DNA of 20,129 nt from CAIMDX01 sp041652155 (GTDB lineage Bacteria > Patescibacteriota > Minisyncoccia > Minisyncoccales > JAQTVQ01). Where the stretch lies: the NCBI GenBank assembly GCA_041652155.1, contig JBAZHV010000020.1, positions 1-20,129 of the forward strand, in the 5' to 3' direction. Below are positions 1 through 7,187 of the stretch, one piece after another; within the stretch, counting starts at the first letter, position 1, and every line of letters begins with the position of its first letter. The position numbers were made by a program, and so were the translations under genes. Below the pieces are notes generated by a model. The model saw only the letters and a program-made list of their open reading frames with translations, did not search any database and was not told the origin of the DNA.

Positions 1-81
1 CAATTCGTCAAACTTATCGGGCGCGATACCGAACAAACGAGCGAAGGTTCCAGGGTTCTGTTTGAGCTTTGATATATTCAT
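1..81 (-). CDS. Partial transposase N-terminus (IS5/DDE_Tnp_4-like)
   Basis: The minus strand reads an open frame of 27 codons from an ATG at 79-81 to the left edge. It begins MNISKLKQNP and continues with TFARLFGIAPDKFDEL. The pattern of a short helix followed by F-x-x-L-F-G-I-x-x-x-x-F-D-E-L resembles the N-terminal helix-turn-helix lead of IS5-group (DDE_Tnp_4) transposases, which bind and cut the ends of their own element. Only the N-terminus is visible, so the catalytic DDE residues cannot be checked. A TATAAT on the minus strand (88-93) sits 6 bases from the start, so the transcript may be nearly leaderless. The gene is divergent from the prepilin gene at 167, so the end of the element should lie within about 82-166. 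No terminal inverted repeat could be recognised. The family call is inference from a short fragment. Confidence 0.5.
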   Translation of the reverse strand, partial: MNISKLKQNPGTFARLFGIAPDKFDEL

Positions 82-107
82 GCTTTTATTATACAATGAA
101 ATTAAAG

Positions 108-134
108 TTTAGGCAGTAGGTCTAATAATATAAT
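108..134 (+). promoter_or_regulatory. Candidate promoter of the first prepilin gene
   Basis: A perfect TATAAT lies at 129-134, with a poor -35-like TTTAGG at 108-113 (15-base spacer). Transcription would start about 25 bases before the ATG at 167. The -35 match is weak. The site sits in the gap shared with the divergent transposase fragment, so the mobile-element end could supply or alter it. Confidence 0.3.
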
Positions 135-166
135 TCAGGCCAGCAGAAAATAAAAGCAATAAAAAT

Positions 167-2521
167 ATGTCCATGAAATTTTTTCAACCGCGGTTTTTAG
201 CGGACGGTCTTAAAAAGATCAGAGATCTTAGCTCGGGGCGTTTTAAAGGGTTCAGCCTTGCCGAGATGCTGGTCGTGATCGCCATTGTAAGCATCTTGGT
301 GCTCGTGTTCCTCCCGAATATTTTTAACTCGCAGGCCGCGGCAAGGGATTCTTCAAGAGCTGTGGACTTGAGCAGTTTTAAAACAGGGTTGAAGCTTTAC
401 AAAATGATGAATCATGGCTATCCGACCACCACGGATTGGATATCCATAGAGGCGGATGTTGATTCCAACGGTCCATTTTCCCAAGCTTTAGGAAATAAGA
501 ATTTTTTACCAAAAATTCCCCGGGACCCTGCTTACACCGCCGGAGGGGAATACTCATATAAATATATAGCCACGACAACGGACAGATATATTTTGTGCGC
601 CAAGAACGAGGCGAAGCTTGGCTATTCCTGCATCGATCAAAATGAAAGTTCGGTGGTGGCACAAGTCGCGGTCGTGCCCGGCTTTGATGCGGGCGGTGGC
701 GGCGGCGGAGAAGAGGGCTGCGGAACGGTCAGCTACGGAGGGCATGATTATTCCACTGTCGTGGTCGGAAGCCAATGCTGGCTGGCCGAAAATTTAAACG
801 TAGGAACAAGGCTTGACGCCATGCCCGAAGCGGAGGAAGGAGATTGGCAGTGGTTTTCCTGTCAAAATATAGAAAAATATTGTTACGATAACAATGATTC
901 CAATTGCGATTCCGACGGAGGCCTTTACCAATGGCATCAGGCTATGTGCGGCGATCTGGCAGAGGGCGCCCAAGGCATCTGCCCGTCAGGATGGCATGTT
1001 CCAACAAACAACGAGTGGTCTGTTTTGGAAAATTATCTAAAAGATAGCGGAACTTGTTCCTCCGGCCGAACCGGTTGGGATTGCTTTGGAGCGGGAACCA
1101 AGATCAAATCGGGATCGCTTGCCGCGGTATTATCCGGTTATCGCATCGATCACGCAGAATTCGCTTTGCGCGGATCGATGGCGGCTTGGTGGTCATCTCT
1201 ACCCGCCGCAAGCGATGCGAGCGAGGCGTGGATTCGCCAAGTCGAGACCGGTGGATCGAACGATGTTTCCGTTCTTAGGATAAATAAAAACAGATATGAC
1301 AGCCATTCGGTACGCTGTATCAAGGGAGATGAGGCCAAGACTTATATGGCGAGCGTGACATCGATTGCCAGCGACGGTTATCACTCTTGCGCCGTTTCTT
1401 CCGGCAGCGTTTATTGCTCGGGATATAATCATTACGGACAACTGGGAAATGGCGCTACATCAGAAGAAGGATATATACCCGTTCGGGTAAAAGGAGAGGG
1501 TGGCGCCGGTTATTTGACCGGCGTGTCAGAAGTGGGGACGGGCTGGAACCATAGCTGTGCTCTTAAAAGCGACGGAACCGTTTGGTGCTGGGGCCAGAAT
1601 CTTTCCGCGCAACTGGGCGACGGTACAACAATTAACAAATCTGTGCCCGTTCAGGTTCTAGGCGCGGGCGGCATCGGAAAACTGACCGGCGTGAGCCAGT
1701 TGTCTGTGGGAGACAACCATAATTGCGCCATTAAAAACGATAATACAATTTGGTGCTGGGGTTATAATTGGAGAGGACAATTGGGCGATAACACAACGAC
1801 CCAAAGAACTTCTCCCGTTCAGGTTCTAGGCGCGGGCGGCATAGGCAAACTGACTGGCGTGAGCCAAGCTTCTTTAGGAGACAACCATTCTTGTGCTGTT
1901 AAAACCGATGGAACCGTTTGGTGCTGGGGCTATAATAACGCCGGGGTTTTGGGCACAGGCGATACAACGAGCAGCCGCGTGCCCATTCAGGTTTTAGGAG
2001 AAGGCGGTGTTGGCAAGCTAACCGGCATAAGCCAGGTATCCGCAGGGGAGAGCAACACCTGCGCGGTCAAGCCCGACGGTACCGTTTATTGCTGGGGATG
2101 GAATTATTCCGGCCAGCTGGGTACGAATAATACAACTCTTTCTTATGTACCGATACAGCCTTTGAATTCGAACGGCGTCGGCAACCTGACTGGCGTAAGC
2201 TATATTTTTTCAGGGCAGAGAACCACCTGCGTTATCAAGACAGACAAAACTCTCTGGTGCTGGGGGAACAACGACTCCGGCCGGTTGGGTATAAACAACA
2301 CTACCGAACAACATCTTCCTGTCCAGGTTTTGGATAAATATGGTTCGGGCTATTTTGCTGACACTGCTAAGATAACGGGGAAATTTTATAATCTTTGCGC
2401 GGTTAAAACCGATGGCACGGCTTACTGCTGGGGAGAGAATAATAAAGGAGAGCTTATGATCAGCAATATGACATACAGCCGTTATCTTCCGACCCAGGTT
2501 TCGCGCGGAGAATCCCAATGA
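167..2521 (+). CDS. Type IV prepilin-like surface protein with FISUMP domain and seven RCC1 repeats
   Basis: The 784-residue protein has a class III prepilin leader: basic residues, then G28 | F29-S-L-A-E33 and a hydrophobic helix (about 31-50). Prepilin peptidase should cleave after G28, and E33 is the usual glutamate at +5. Residues 51-170 form a pseudopilin-like head. After a poly-glycine linker (175-181) comes a FISUMP domain (Fibrobacter succinogenes major paralogous domain, about 185-387), with CWLAENLN, CPSGWHVPT, WWSS and a closing SVRCIK. Residues about 395-784 contain seven RCC1-type repeats (H-x-C-A-x-K-x-D-G-T-V-W-C-W-G pattern), enough for one seven-bladed propeller. Each repeat carries a Cys pair about nine residues apart. 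The likely role is a surface fibre tip or adhesin, displayed by a type IV pilus-like machine. The partner and ligand are unknown. No Shine-Dalgarno precedes the ATG. The next gene is a paralogue 51 bases downstream. Confidence 0.85.
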   Translation: MSMKFFQPRFLADGLKKIRDLSSGRFKGFSLAEMLVVIAIVSILVLVFLPNIFNSQAAARDSSRAVDLSSFKTGLKLYKMMNHGYPTTTDWISIEADVDSNGPFSQALGNKNFLPKIPRDPAYTAGGEYSYKYIATTTDRYILCAKNEAKLGYSCIDQNESSVVAQVAVVPGFDAGGGGGGEEGCGTVSYGGHDYSTVVVGSQCWLAENLNVGTRLDAMPEAEEGDWQWFSCQNIEKYCYDNNDSNCDSDGGLYQWHQAMCGDLAEGAQGICPSGWHVPTNNEWSVLENYLKDSGTCSSGRTGWDCFGAGTKIKSGSLAAVLSGYRIDHAEFALRGSMAAWWSSLPAASDASEAWIRQVETGGSNDVSVLRINKNRYDSHSVRCIKGDEAKTYMASVTSIASDGYHSCAVSSGSVYCSGYNHYGQLGNGATSEEGYIPVRVKGEGGAGYLTGVSEVGTGWNHSCALKSDGTVWCWGQNLSAQLGDGTTINKSVPVQVLGAGGIGKLTGVSQLSVGDNHNCAIKNDNTIWCWGYNWRGQLGDNTTTQRTSPVQVLGAGGIGKLTGVSQASLGDNHSCAVKTDGTVWCWGYNNAGVLGTGDTTSSRVPIQVLGEGGVGKLTGISQVSAGESNTCAVKPDGTVYCWGWNYSGQLGTNNTTLSYVPIQPLNSNGVGNLTGVSYIFSGQRTTCVIKTDKTLWCWGNNDSGRLGINNTTEQHLPVQVLDKYGSGYFADTAKITGKFYNLCAVKTDGTAYCWGENNKGELMISNMTYSRYLPTQVSRGESQ
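416..480 (+). repeat. Prepilin head repeat, copy 1
   Basis: This 65-base stretch matches 2855-2919 with two differences. It encodes the same GYPTTTDWISIEADVDSNGP segment of the prepilin head in both tandem genes. Identity at third codon positions points to recent duplication or gene conversion. Confidence 0.85.
1646..1866 (+). repeat. RCC1 repeat DNA duplication
   Basis: Bases 1646-1698 and 1814-1866 (53 bases, 168 apart) differ at three positions. They encode the blade linker PVQVLGAGGIGKLTGVSQ in adjacent RCC1 repeats. The near identity of two neighbouring blades, against the divergent others, points to a recent internal duplication of one blade. Confidence 0.8.
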
Positions 2522-2572
2522 TCGTTATCGCAGGATATCGTTCTTATAAATTTTTACGAAAAAGAAGATATA

Positions 2573-4960
2573 ATGCAAATCAATAATTCAAATAACGACG
2601 ATGACCTTAAAGATATGTCTATCAAATTTCGTCAGCCATTTTTTCTGGCAGATATTTTTAAAAAGATCAGAAATTTTGCCGTTAAAGGATTCAGCCTTGT
2701 TGAGTTATTGATCGTGGTCGCCATCGTCGCCATCTTGGCGGTTATGTTTATTCCGAATATTTTCAGCGCGAAGGTTTCCGCCAGAGATTCTACCAGAACA
2801 TCGGACCTGAACCAATTCAAAGCAGGACTGAAAATGTACAGTATAATAAACCGAGGCTATCCGACCACTACTGATTGGATATCCATAGAGGCGGATGTTG
2901 ATTCCAACGGTCCATTTTCGCAGGCGTTGAACAATCCAAATTTTCTTTCGGCCATCCCCAGAGACCCGTCCTATGCGGCCGGGGGAGAATACTCATACAA
3001 ATATATAGCCACGACAACAGACAAATATACTTTGTGCGCCAAGACCGAAGGCAAGGATGGATATGTATGTATTGATCAGGACAATAATTCGGTCGCGGCC
3101 CAAATCGCGTATGTCCCCGGCTTGGGAGGCACTCCTCCGGTTCAGATCATCCCGACTATCGCTCTGAACGGCGCGGCCATCGCCAGCCCGTACACGGAAT
3201 CGGACGCTAACACCAGATTCCCATCCGGCCTGCAATTCGATGTAACCAACGCCGTCAGCGCGACCGTGAACGGAGGCGCTCCGGTATCATTGGCCGGCGG
3301 AACTCTTACCGCAGTCAGCAACGCCGATGCCAAAACCGCGGACAGCCATTCATATTACGTGGTTGTAACTTCGTCCGATGGTCATACAGCAGGGATGACG
3401 ATCTCGTATGCTGTCGGCAGTGTTTTTGCTTGCGGTTCCGTCCAAGGTGCGGGCGGATTAACCTACGGCACGGTGCTCGGCCCCGACGGCAAATGCTGGC
3501 TGGACCGGAATTTGGGCGCGACGCAAGTCGCCGCTTCCGCCAGCGATGCCAACGCTTACGGCTATTACTACCAATGGGGCAGGCCGACAGACGGACACCA
3601 AGTTTCCAACAGCGGAACGACATCCGCCAACGCCGCCAGCGATATTCCCGGCCACGCCAATTTCATCACGGAAGCCGATTCGCCTTATGATTGGCGCGTG
3701 CCGCAAAGCCCGAACCAAGCCACGCTTTGGGCGGGCGCGAACGGCGGATCAAACAATCCGTGTCCGACCGGCTGGCATGTGCCGACCCAGCCGGAATGGG
3801 CGACGGTGGCGGGTTATTTTTCGCCGCAAACCAGCGTCGGCGCGTTTAATTCGTCGTTGAAACTGCCGCTAGCCGGCCACCGCCGTCGCGGCGATGCCGC
3901 GCTGAGCAATCAGGGTAGCACCGGCTCCTACTGGTCGAGCAGCCCGAGTGGCACGGAGGCCTCGAATCTGGCCTTCAATTCGGGAGTGGTGACCCCCGCG
4001 GGTATAGGTAATCGTGCCTACGGCTTCTCGGTCCGCTGCGTCAAGGATGATGATGCAGCCGCTCCGATCATCCCAACCATCGCTCTGACCGGCGCGGCCA
4101 TCGCCAGCCCGTACACGGAATCGGACGCCAACACCAGATTTTTATCCGGTCTGCAATTCGACGTAACCAACGCCGACAGCGCGACCGTGAACGGAGGCGC
4201 TCCGGTATCGTTGGCCGGGGGAGTTCTCACCGCGGTCAGCAACGCCGATGCCAAAACTTTGGGCGATCATTCCTATCATGTGGTGGTGACTTCTTCGGAC
4301 AGCCACACAGCCGAGATGACGATTACGTACCATGTGGACGCAAACTCGCCGTTTGCCTGCGGAAGTACAGTTGATTTTACCTATAAAGGAAATTCCGTTA
4401 GCTACGGAACAGTGGAGCATAACGGCGAATGCTGGATGGACCGAAATCTTGGAGCATCGCAAGTGGCTACAGCTTATAATGATTCCAGCGCTTACGGAGA
4501 CCTCTTTCAATGGGGAAGGCTGGATGATGGGCATCAAACTAGGACCAGCGGAGTTACCACTACTCTTTCAAATACCGATAGCCCCGGTCATTCTAATTTT
4601 ATTATTGGTCCCTACGATTCCGATTGGCGGTCTCCTAGGAATGACAACTTGTGGCAGGGAGTTTCGGGCGTTAATAATCCTTGTCCCAGCGGTTGGAGGG
4701 TGCCGACTGAGGCAGAGTGGACGATTGAGAAGAATAGTTGGGTCAACGGAGCTTTTTCTAGCCCTCTTAAATTGGCGGCAGGCGGTGGACGTAGTTATGG
4801 CGGTGCTTATATTAGCGGTACAGGCGAAAACGGTTGGTATTGGAGCAGTACTGCTTGGGTAAAAAATGCTCGTTATTTGGCTTATTTTGGATCCAGTAGT
4901 GGCAGTCTATATGTTGATTTCAGGAACAACGGCTACTCGGTCCGGTGTATCAAAGAATGA
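2573..4960 (+). CDS. Type IV prepilin-like surface protein with two FISUMP domains and duplicated Ig-like linkers
   Basis: The 795-residue protein has the same N-terminal module as the preceding gene. Its prepilin motif is G39 | F40-S-L-V-E44 with a hydrophobic helix to about residue 60, then a head domain to about 185. A linker domain of about 85 residues (192-280) starts IPTIALNGAAIASPYTESD and looks Ig/cadherin-like. A FISUMP domain follows (about 286-492; CWLDRNLGA, CPTGWHVPT, YWSSS, SVRCVK). The linker then recurs almost unchanged (about 500-590), followed by a second FISUMP domain (about 595-795; CWMDRNLGA, CPSGWRVPT, YWSS, SVRCIK). The likely role is a surface-displayed binding protein carried on a pilus-like fibre. 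The paralogue starts at a Met equivalent to M15 (base 2615), so the real start may be there. Neither start has a good ribosome binding site. A strong hairpin terminator follows the stop. Confidence 0.85.
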   Translation: MQINNSNNDDDLKDMSIKFRQPFFLADIFKKIRNFAVKGFSLVELLIVVAIVAILAVMFIPNIFSAKVSARDSTRTSDLNQFKAGLKMYSIINRGYPTTTDWISIEADVDSNGPFSQALNNPNFLSAIPRDPSYAAGGEYSYKYIATTTDKYTLCAKTEGKDGYVCIDQDNNSVAAQIAYVPGLGGTPPVQIIPTIALNGAAIASPYTESDANTRFPSGLQFDVTNAVSATVNGGAPVSLAGGTLTAVSNADAKTADSHSYYVVVTSSDGHTAGMTISYAVGSVFACGSVQGAGGLTYGTVLGPDGKCWLDRNLGATQVAASASDANAYGYYYQWGRPTDGHQVSNSGTTSANAASDIPGHANFITEADSPYDWRVPQSPNQATLWAGANGGSNNPCPTGWHVPTQPEWATVAGYFSPQTSVGAFNSSLKLPLAGHRRRGDAALSNQGSTGSYWSSSPSGTEASNLAFNSGVVTPAGIGNRAYGFSVRCVKDDDAAAPIIPTIALTGAAIASPYTESDANTRFLSGLQFDVTNADSATVNGGAPVSLAGGVLTAVSNADAKTLGDHSYHVVVTSSDSHTAEMTITYHVDANSPFACGSTVDFTYKGNSVSYGTVEHNGECWMDRNLGASQVATAYNDSSAYGDLFQWGRLDDGHQTRTSGVTTTLSNTDSPGHSNFIIGPYDSDWRSPRNDNLWQGVSGVNNPCPSGWRVPTEAEWTIEKNSWVNGAFSSPLKLAAGGGRSYGGAYISGTGENGWYWSSTAWVKNARYLAYFGSSSGSLYVDFRNNGYSVRCIKE
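2855..2919 (+). repeat. Prepilin head repeat, copy 2
   Basis: Second copy of the 65-base segment at 416-480 (63 of 65 bases identical). Similarity continues more weakly around 2984-3045, where both genes encode EYSYKYIATTTD. Confidence 0.85.
3145..3336 (+). repeat. Ig-like linker repeat, copy 1
   Basis: This 192-base in-frame direct repeat matches 4066-4257 at a constant offset of 921 bases with few mismatches. It encodes the linker that precedes the first FISUMP domain. Together with that domain it forms a linker-plus-FISUMP unit present twice in the gene. Confidence 0.9.
4066..4257 (+). repeat. Ig-like linker repeat, copy 2
   Basis: Second copy of the 192-base linker repeat, located before the second FISUMP domain. 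The linkers are nearly identical at the DNA level while the two FISUMP domains that follow are strongly diverged. The linker may therefore act as a homologous handle for swapping the terminal domain. Confidence 0.9.
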
Positions 4961-4995
4961 AGAATCTGATACTCCGATAGCTGTCGTCAGAAAAC

Positions 4996-5029
4996 ATAAA
5001 ACATCCCAGTTAACCTTGGGATGTTTTAT
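4996..5029 (+). terminator. Hairpin terminator after the prepilin genes
   Basis: A perfect 13-bp stem (4996-5008 with 5017-5029) closes an 8-base loop, GTTAACCT. The descending arm ends in a T-rich stretch (TTTTATT) and the ascending arm starts A-rich, so it could act in both directions. It lies 35 bases after the stop codon and separates the surface genes from glmS. Confidence 0.85.
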
Positions 5030-5157
5030 TAAATAAGTTGGCCATTTAATCTTTGTCCGGCCTTTAACTTTTCCTTTCTGCTTGGTAAGATGTTACTGAT
5101 TCAGGCGAAACAAACACGATTTTTAATCAATTCGTAACCTAAAGCCATTTCCCGATC

Positions 5158-5188
5158 TTTCCGAAAAGGAAACCATCCTTTACGGGAA
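5158..5188 (+). other. Stem-loop in the glmS leader
   Basis: AAAGGA (5165-5170) pairs with TCCTTT (5176-5181) around the loop AACCA. Outer pairing of TTTCCG with CGGGAAA includes one A-A mismatch and a bulge. The structure ends about 40 bases before the glmS start. No poly-T tract follows, so it does not look like a terminator. Apart from this and the terminator at 4996-5029, no recognisable promoter or RNA element was seen in 4961-5226. Confidence 0.4.
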
Positions 5189-5226
5189 AAATTGTCTCGG
5201 CATTTGAGATCTGGCTTTCCAAGCGT

Positions 5227-7062
5227 ATGTGCGGCATAGTTGGCTATATCGGCAAAAGGCCGGCCTTCCCGATCTTATTGTCATCTCTAAAGAGGATGGA
5301 ATACCGCGGTTACGACAGCTATGGTTTTTGCGTTTTTAACGGCGGCGAAGCTCCGTTCTTGCATAAAAAAACAGGAAAAATATCTGACGCGGAGATCGAA
5401 CTGTCGAACCTTGATGTTCCGGGTTGCGCCGGGTTGGCTCACACCCGCTGGGCTACTACCGGCGGAGTGACGGAAGAGAACGCCCATCCGCATTTTGATT
5501 GCAGGAAAGAAATATTTGTGGTGCATAACGGGATAATCGAGAACTATCGCGAGTTGAAAGAACAGCTTTCCCAGGAAGGGCACAAATTCAGCTCGGAAAC
5601 AGATACGGAGGTCATCGCCCATCTGGTGGAAAAATTTTTAGAGAATAAAAATGAAGACGGCCAAAAAAGATCTTTGGAAGAGGCGGTGGCCGAGGCTTTG
5701 AAATTGGTCAAGGGAACATACGGAATTTTGGTAATGTCCAAGAGCGAACCGCAAAAGATCGTGGCCGCCAGATTGTCGAGCCCTCTTTTGATCGGGGTCA
5801 ACGACGATGAATATATCATCGCTTCCGATCCGGTGGCCATCGCGCCTTACGCAAAAAAAATAGTCAATTTGGACGATTATGAGATAGCCGTGATCACTCC
5901 GGATAAATTATCCCTGGCCAGGGAAAGATCGGCCGAAGATCTGGAATATACTTCGCAGGAAGTGGAAAGGGGCGATTACGACCACTTCATGCTTAAAGAA
6001 ATAATGGAAGAACCTGAAGCCGTCGAGAACGCCATCAGGGGCCGTTTGATGCCGGAAGTGGGTTCGGTAAAATTCGGAGGGTTGGAAAACTCGGCCGAGA
6101 AATTGCGTTCGCTGGACCGTCTGCTTTTGATAGGTTGCGGCACGGCTCATTACGCGGCGATGGTGGGCGAGTATATGCTTGAGGAATACGCCGGGATAAA
6201 ATGCGAAACTGATGTGGGCTCGGAATTCCGCTATCGCAAGCCGATCGTTGACGACAAGACCGGAGCGATATTCATTTCCCAGTCCGGCGAAACCGCCGAT
6301 ACTTTGGCTTGTTTGCGCGAGCTGAAACAAAAAGGCGTGACCAGCATAGGGATCACCAATGCTATCGGTTCCACCCAAAGCCGCGAAACCAGCACCGGAA
6401 TTTATACGCGGTCCGGCCCGGAGATAGCCGTGGCTTCGACCAAAGCTTTCATCGGCCAGGTGGCGACAATGGCCATGCTTACCGTTTATCTGGGCCGCCA
6501 GAGGGAGATGTCCTTGGTAACGGGTTCCCGTATCGTTTCCGAGCTGGACAAGGTCCCGGAGCTGGGCAGGCAGATATTGGCCAAACGCGAAGAAATTAAA
6601 AAATTGGTTGAGAAGTATAAAGGATACAGGGACTTTTGGTATATCGGGCGCAAGTATAACGCGCCGATCGCCCTTGAGGGCGCGCTGAAATTAAAAGAGA
6701 TCTCTTATTTGCATGCCGAGGGCGTACCCGGAGGAGAATTGAAGCACGGATCTTTGGCTCTGGTCGATAAGGATTTTCCGACCATTGCCATTTGCCCTTC
6801 CGATTCCGTTTACGAAAAAATGGTTTCAAATATTCATGAGGTCAAAGCCAGAGGAGGGCTGGTCATCGCCATCGCCACCCAAGGCAATGAAGATATAAAA
6901 AATATCGTCGATGATGTTATTTATATCCCCAAAACTTTGGAAATGCTCACCCCGCTTCTGGCGGCAATACCTTTGCATCTCTTCGCTTATTATACGGCGA
7001 TAGCTTTGGGCCGCGACGTCGACCGTCCAAGAAACCTGGCCAAAAGCGTGACAGTAGAATAA
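5227..7062 (+). CDS. glmS: Glutamine--fructose-6-phosphate aminotransferase (isomerizing)
   Basis: The 611-residue protein makes glucosamine-6-phosphate from fructose-6-phosphate and glutamine, the first step towards UDP-GlcNAc for peptidoglycan. It acts in the cytoplasm. The start is fixed by MCGIVGYIG, where C2 becomes the N-terminal nucleophile of the class II glutaminase domain after Met removal. That domain (about 2-230) also shows RWATTGG, HNGIIENY and SETDTEV. Two SIS domains follow, with IGCGTAHYAA and SQSGETADTL (about 300-365), IAVASTKAF, and LEGALKLKEISYLHAEG plus GELKHG. The tail reads RPRNLAKSVTVE, containing the lysine that forms the sugar-phosphate adduct in the family. Length matches the family norm of about 610 residues. 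No Shine-Dalgarno is visible. The gene is flanked by terminator-like hairpins on both sides, so it is probably monocistronic. Confidence 0.97.
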   Translation: MCGIVGYIGKRPAFPILLSSLKRMEYRGYDSYGFCVFNGGEAPFLHKKTGKISDAEIELSNLDVPGCAGLAHTRWATTGGVTEENAHPHFDCRKEIFVVHNGIIENYRELKEQLSQEGHKFSSETDTEVIAHLVEKFLENKNEDGQKRSLEEAVAEALKLVKGTYGILVMSKSEPQKIVAARLSSPLLIGVNDDEYIIASDPVAIAPYAKKIVNLDDYEIAVITPDKLSLARERSAEDLEYTSQEVERGDYDHFMLKEIMEEPEAVENAIRGRLMPEVGSVKFGGLENSAEKLRSLDRLLLIGCGTAHYAAMVGEYMLEEYAGIKCETDVGSEFRYRKPIVDDKTGAIFISQSGETADTLACLRELKQKGVTSIGITNAIGSTQSRETSTGIYTRSGPEIAVASTKAFIGQVATMAMLTVYLGRQREMSLVTGSRIVSELDKVPELGRQILAKREEIKKLVEKYKGYRDFWYIGRKYNAPIALEGALKLKEISYLHAEGVPGGELKHGSLALVDKDFPTIAICPSDSVYEKMVSNIHEVKARGGLVIAIATQGNEDIKNIVDDVIYIPKTLEMLTPLLAAIPLHLFAYYTAIALGRDVDRPRNLAKSVTVE

Positions 7063-7093
7063 CCCCTAAAAATATTCAACTTCCCCTTACAGA

Positions 7094-7130
7094 ACAAAAC
7101 ATGCACAGGTGTCACCTGTGCATATTTTGT
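7094..7130. terminator. Long palindrome after glmS, probable bidirectional terminator
   Basis: The core is a perfect 23-base palindrome (7101-7111 with 7113-7123) centred on one base. It extends through ACAAAA/TTTTGT flanks with a single mismatch (7100/7124). The right arm ends T-rich and lies 31 bases after the glmS stop, as expected of a terminator. Its CACAGGT...ACCTGTG core recurs at 10776-10792, so it may also belong to a dispersed palindromic repeat family. Confidence 0.6.
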
Positions 7131-7133
7131 TGC

Positions 7134-7154
7134 GCAAGCTTGCCGCTTGCTTTT
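7134..7154 (+). terminator. Second hairpin between glmS and the oxidoreductase genes
   Basis: GCAAGC (7134-7139) pairs with GCTTGC (7145-7150) around the loop TTGCC, followed at once by TTTT. It lies directly after the 7094-7130 palindrome, giving two terminator-like structures in tandem. Confidence 0.45.
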
Positions 7155-7179
7155 GCTGGGTGCTTTTTTATGGTAAAAT
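7153..7179 (+). promoter_or_regulatory. Candidate promoter of the oxidoreductase operon
   Basis: A -35-like TTGCTG (7153-7158) and a -10-like TAAAAT (7174-7179) are separated by 15 bases. The -10 element ends 8 bases before the ATG at 7188, which would give a nearly leaderless message. The spacer is short, so the call is tentative. Confidence 0.3.
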
Positions 7180-7187
7180 CTGTTCAT

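Noticed and set aside
1349..2510. CRISPR-like array suggested by regularly spaced repeats
   Set aside because: The periodicity of about 150-170 bases is in frame and encodes degenerate RCC1 protein repeats, not short identical repeats with unique spacers.
3430..4862. Several long frames within the second prepilin gene on both strands (for example 4332-4862 plus)
   Set aside because: They overlap a continuous 795-codon gene with clear domains. GC-rich repetitive coding DNA readily produces such shadow frames.
5030..5226. Possible glmS ribozyme upstream of glmS
   Set aside because: I could not recognise the conserved ribozyme core or its cleavage-site context. Only a simple hairpin is visible.
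7101..7187. 29-residue N-terminal extension of the oxidoreductase alpha subunit
   Set aside because: The extension would start inside a perfect palindrome, is Cys-rich and not seen in the family, and precedes a natural ATG right before the first beta strand.
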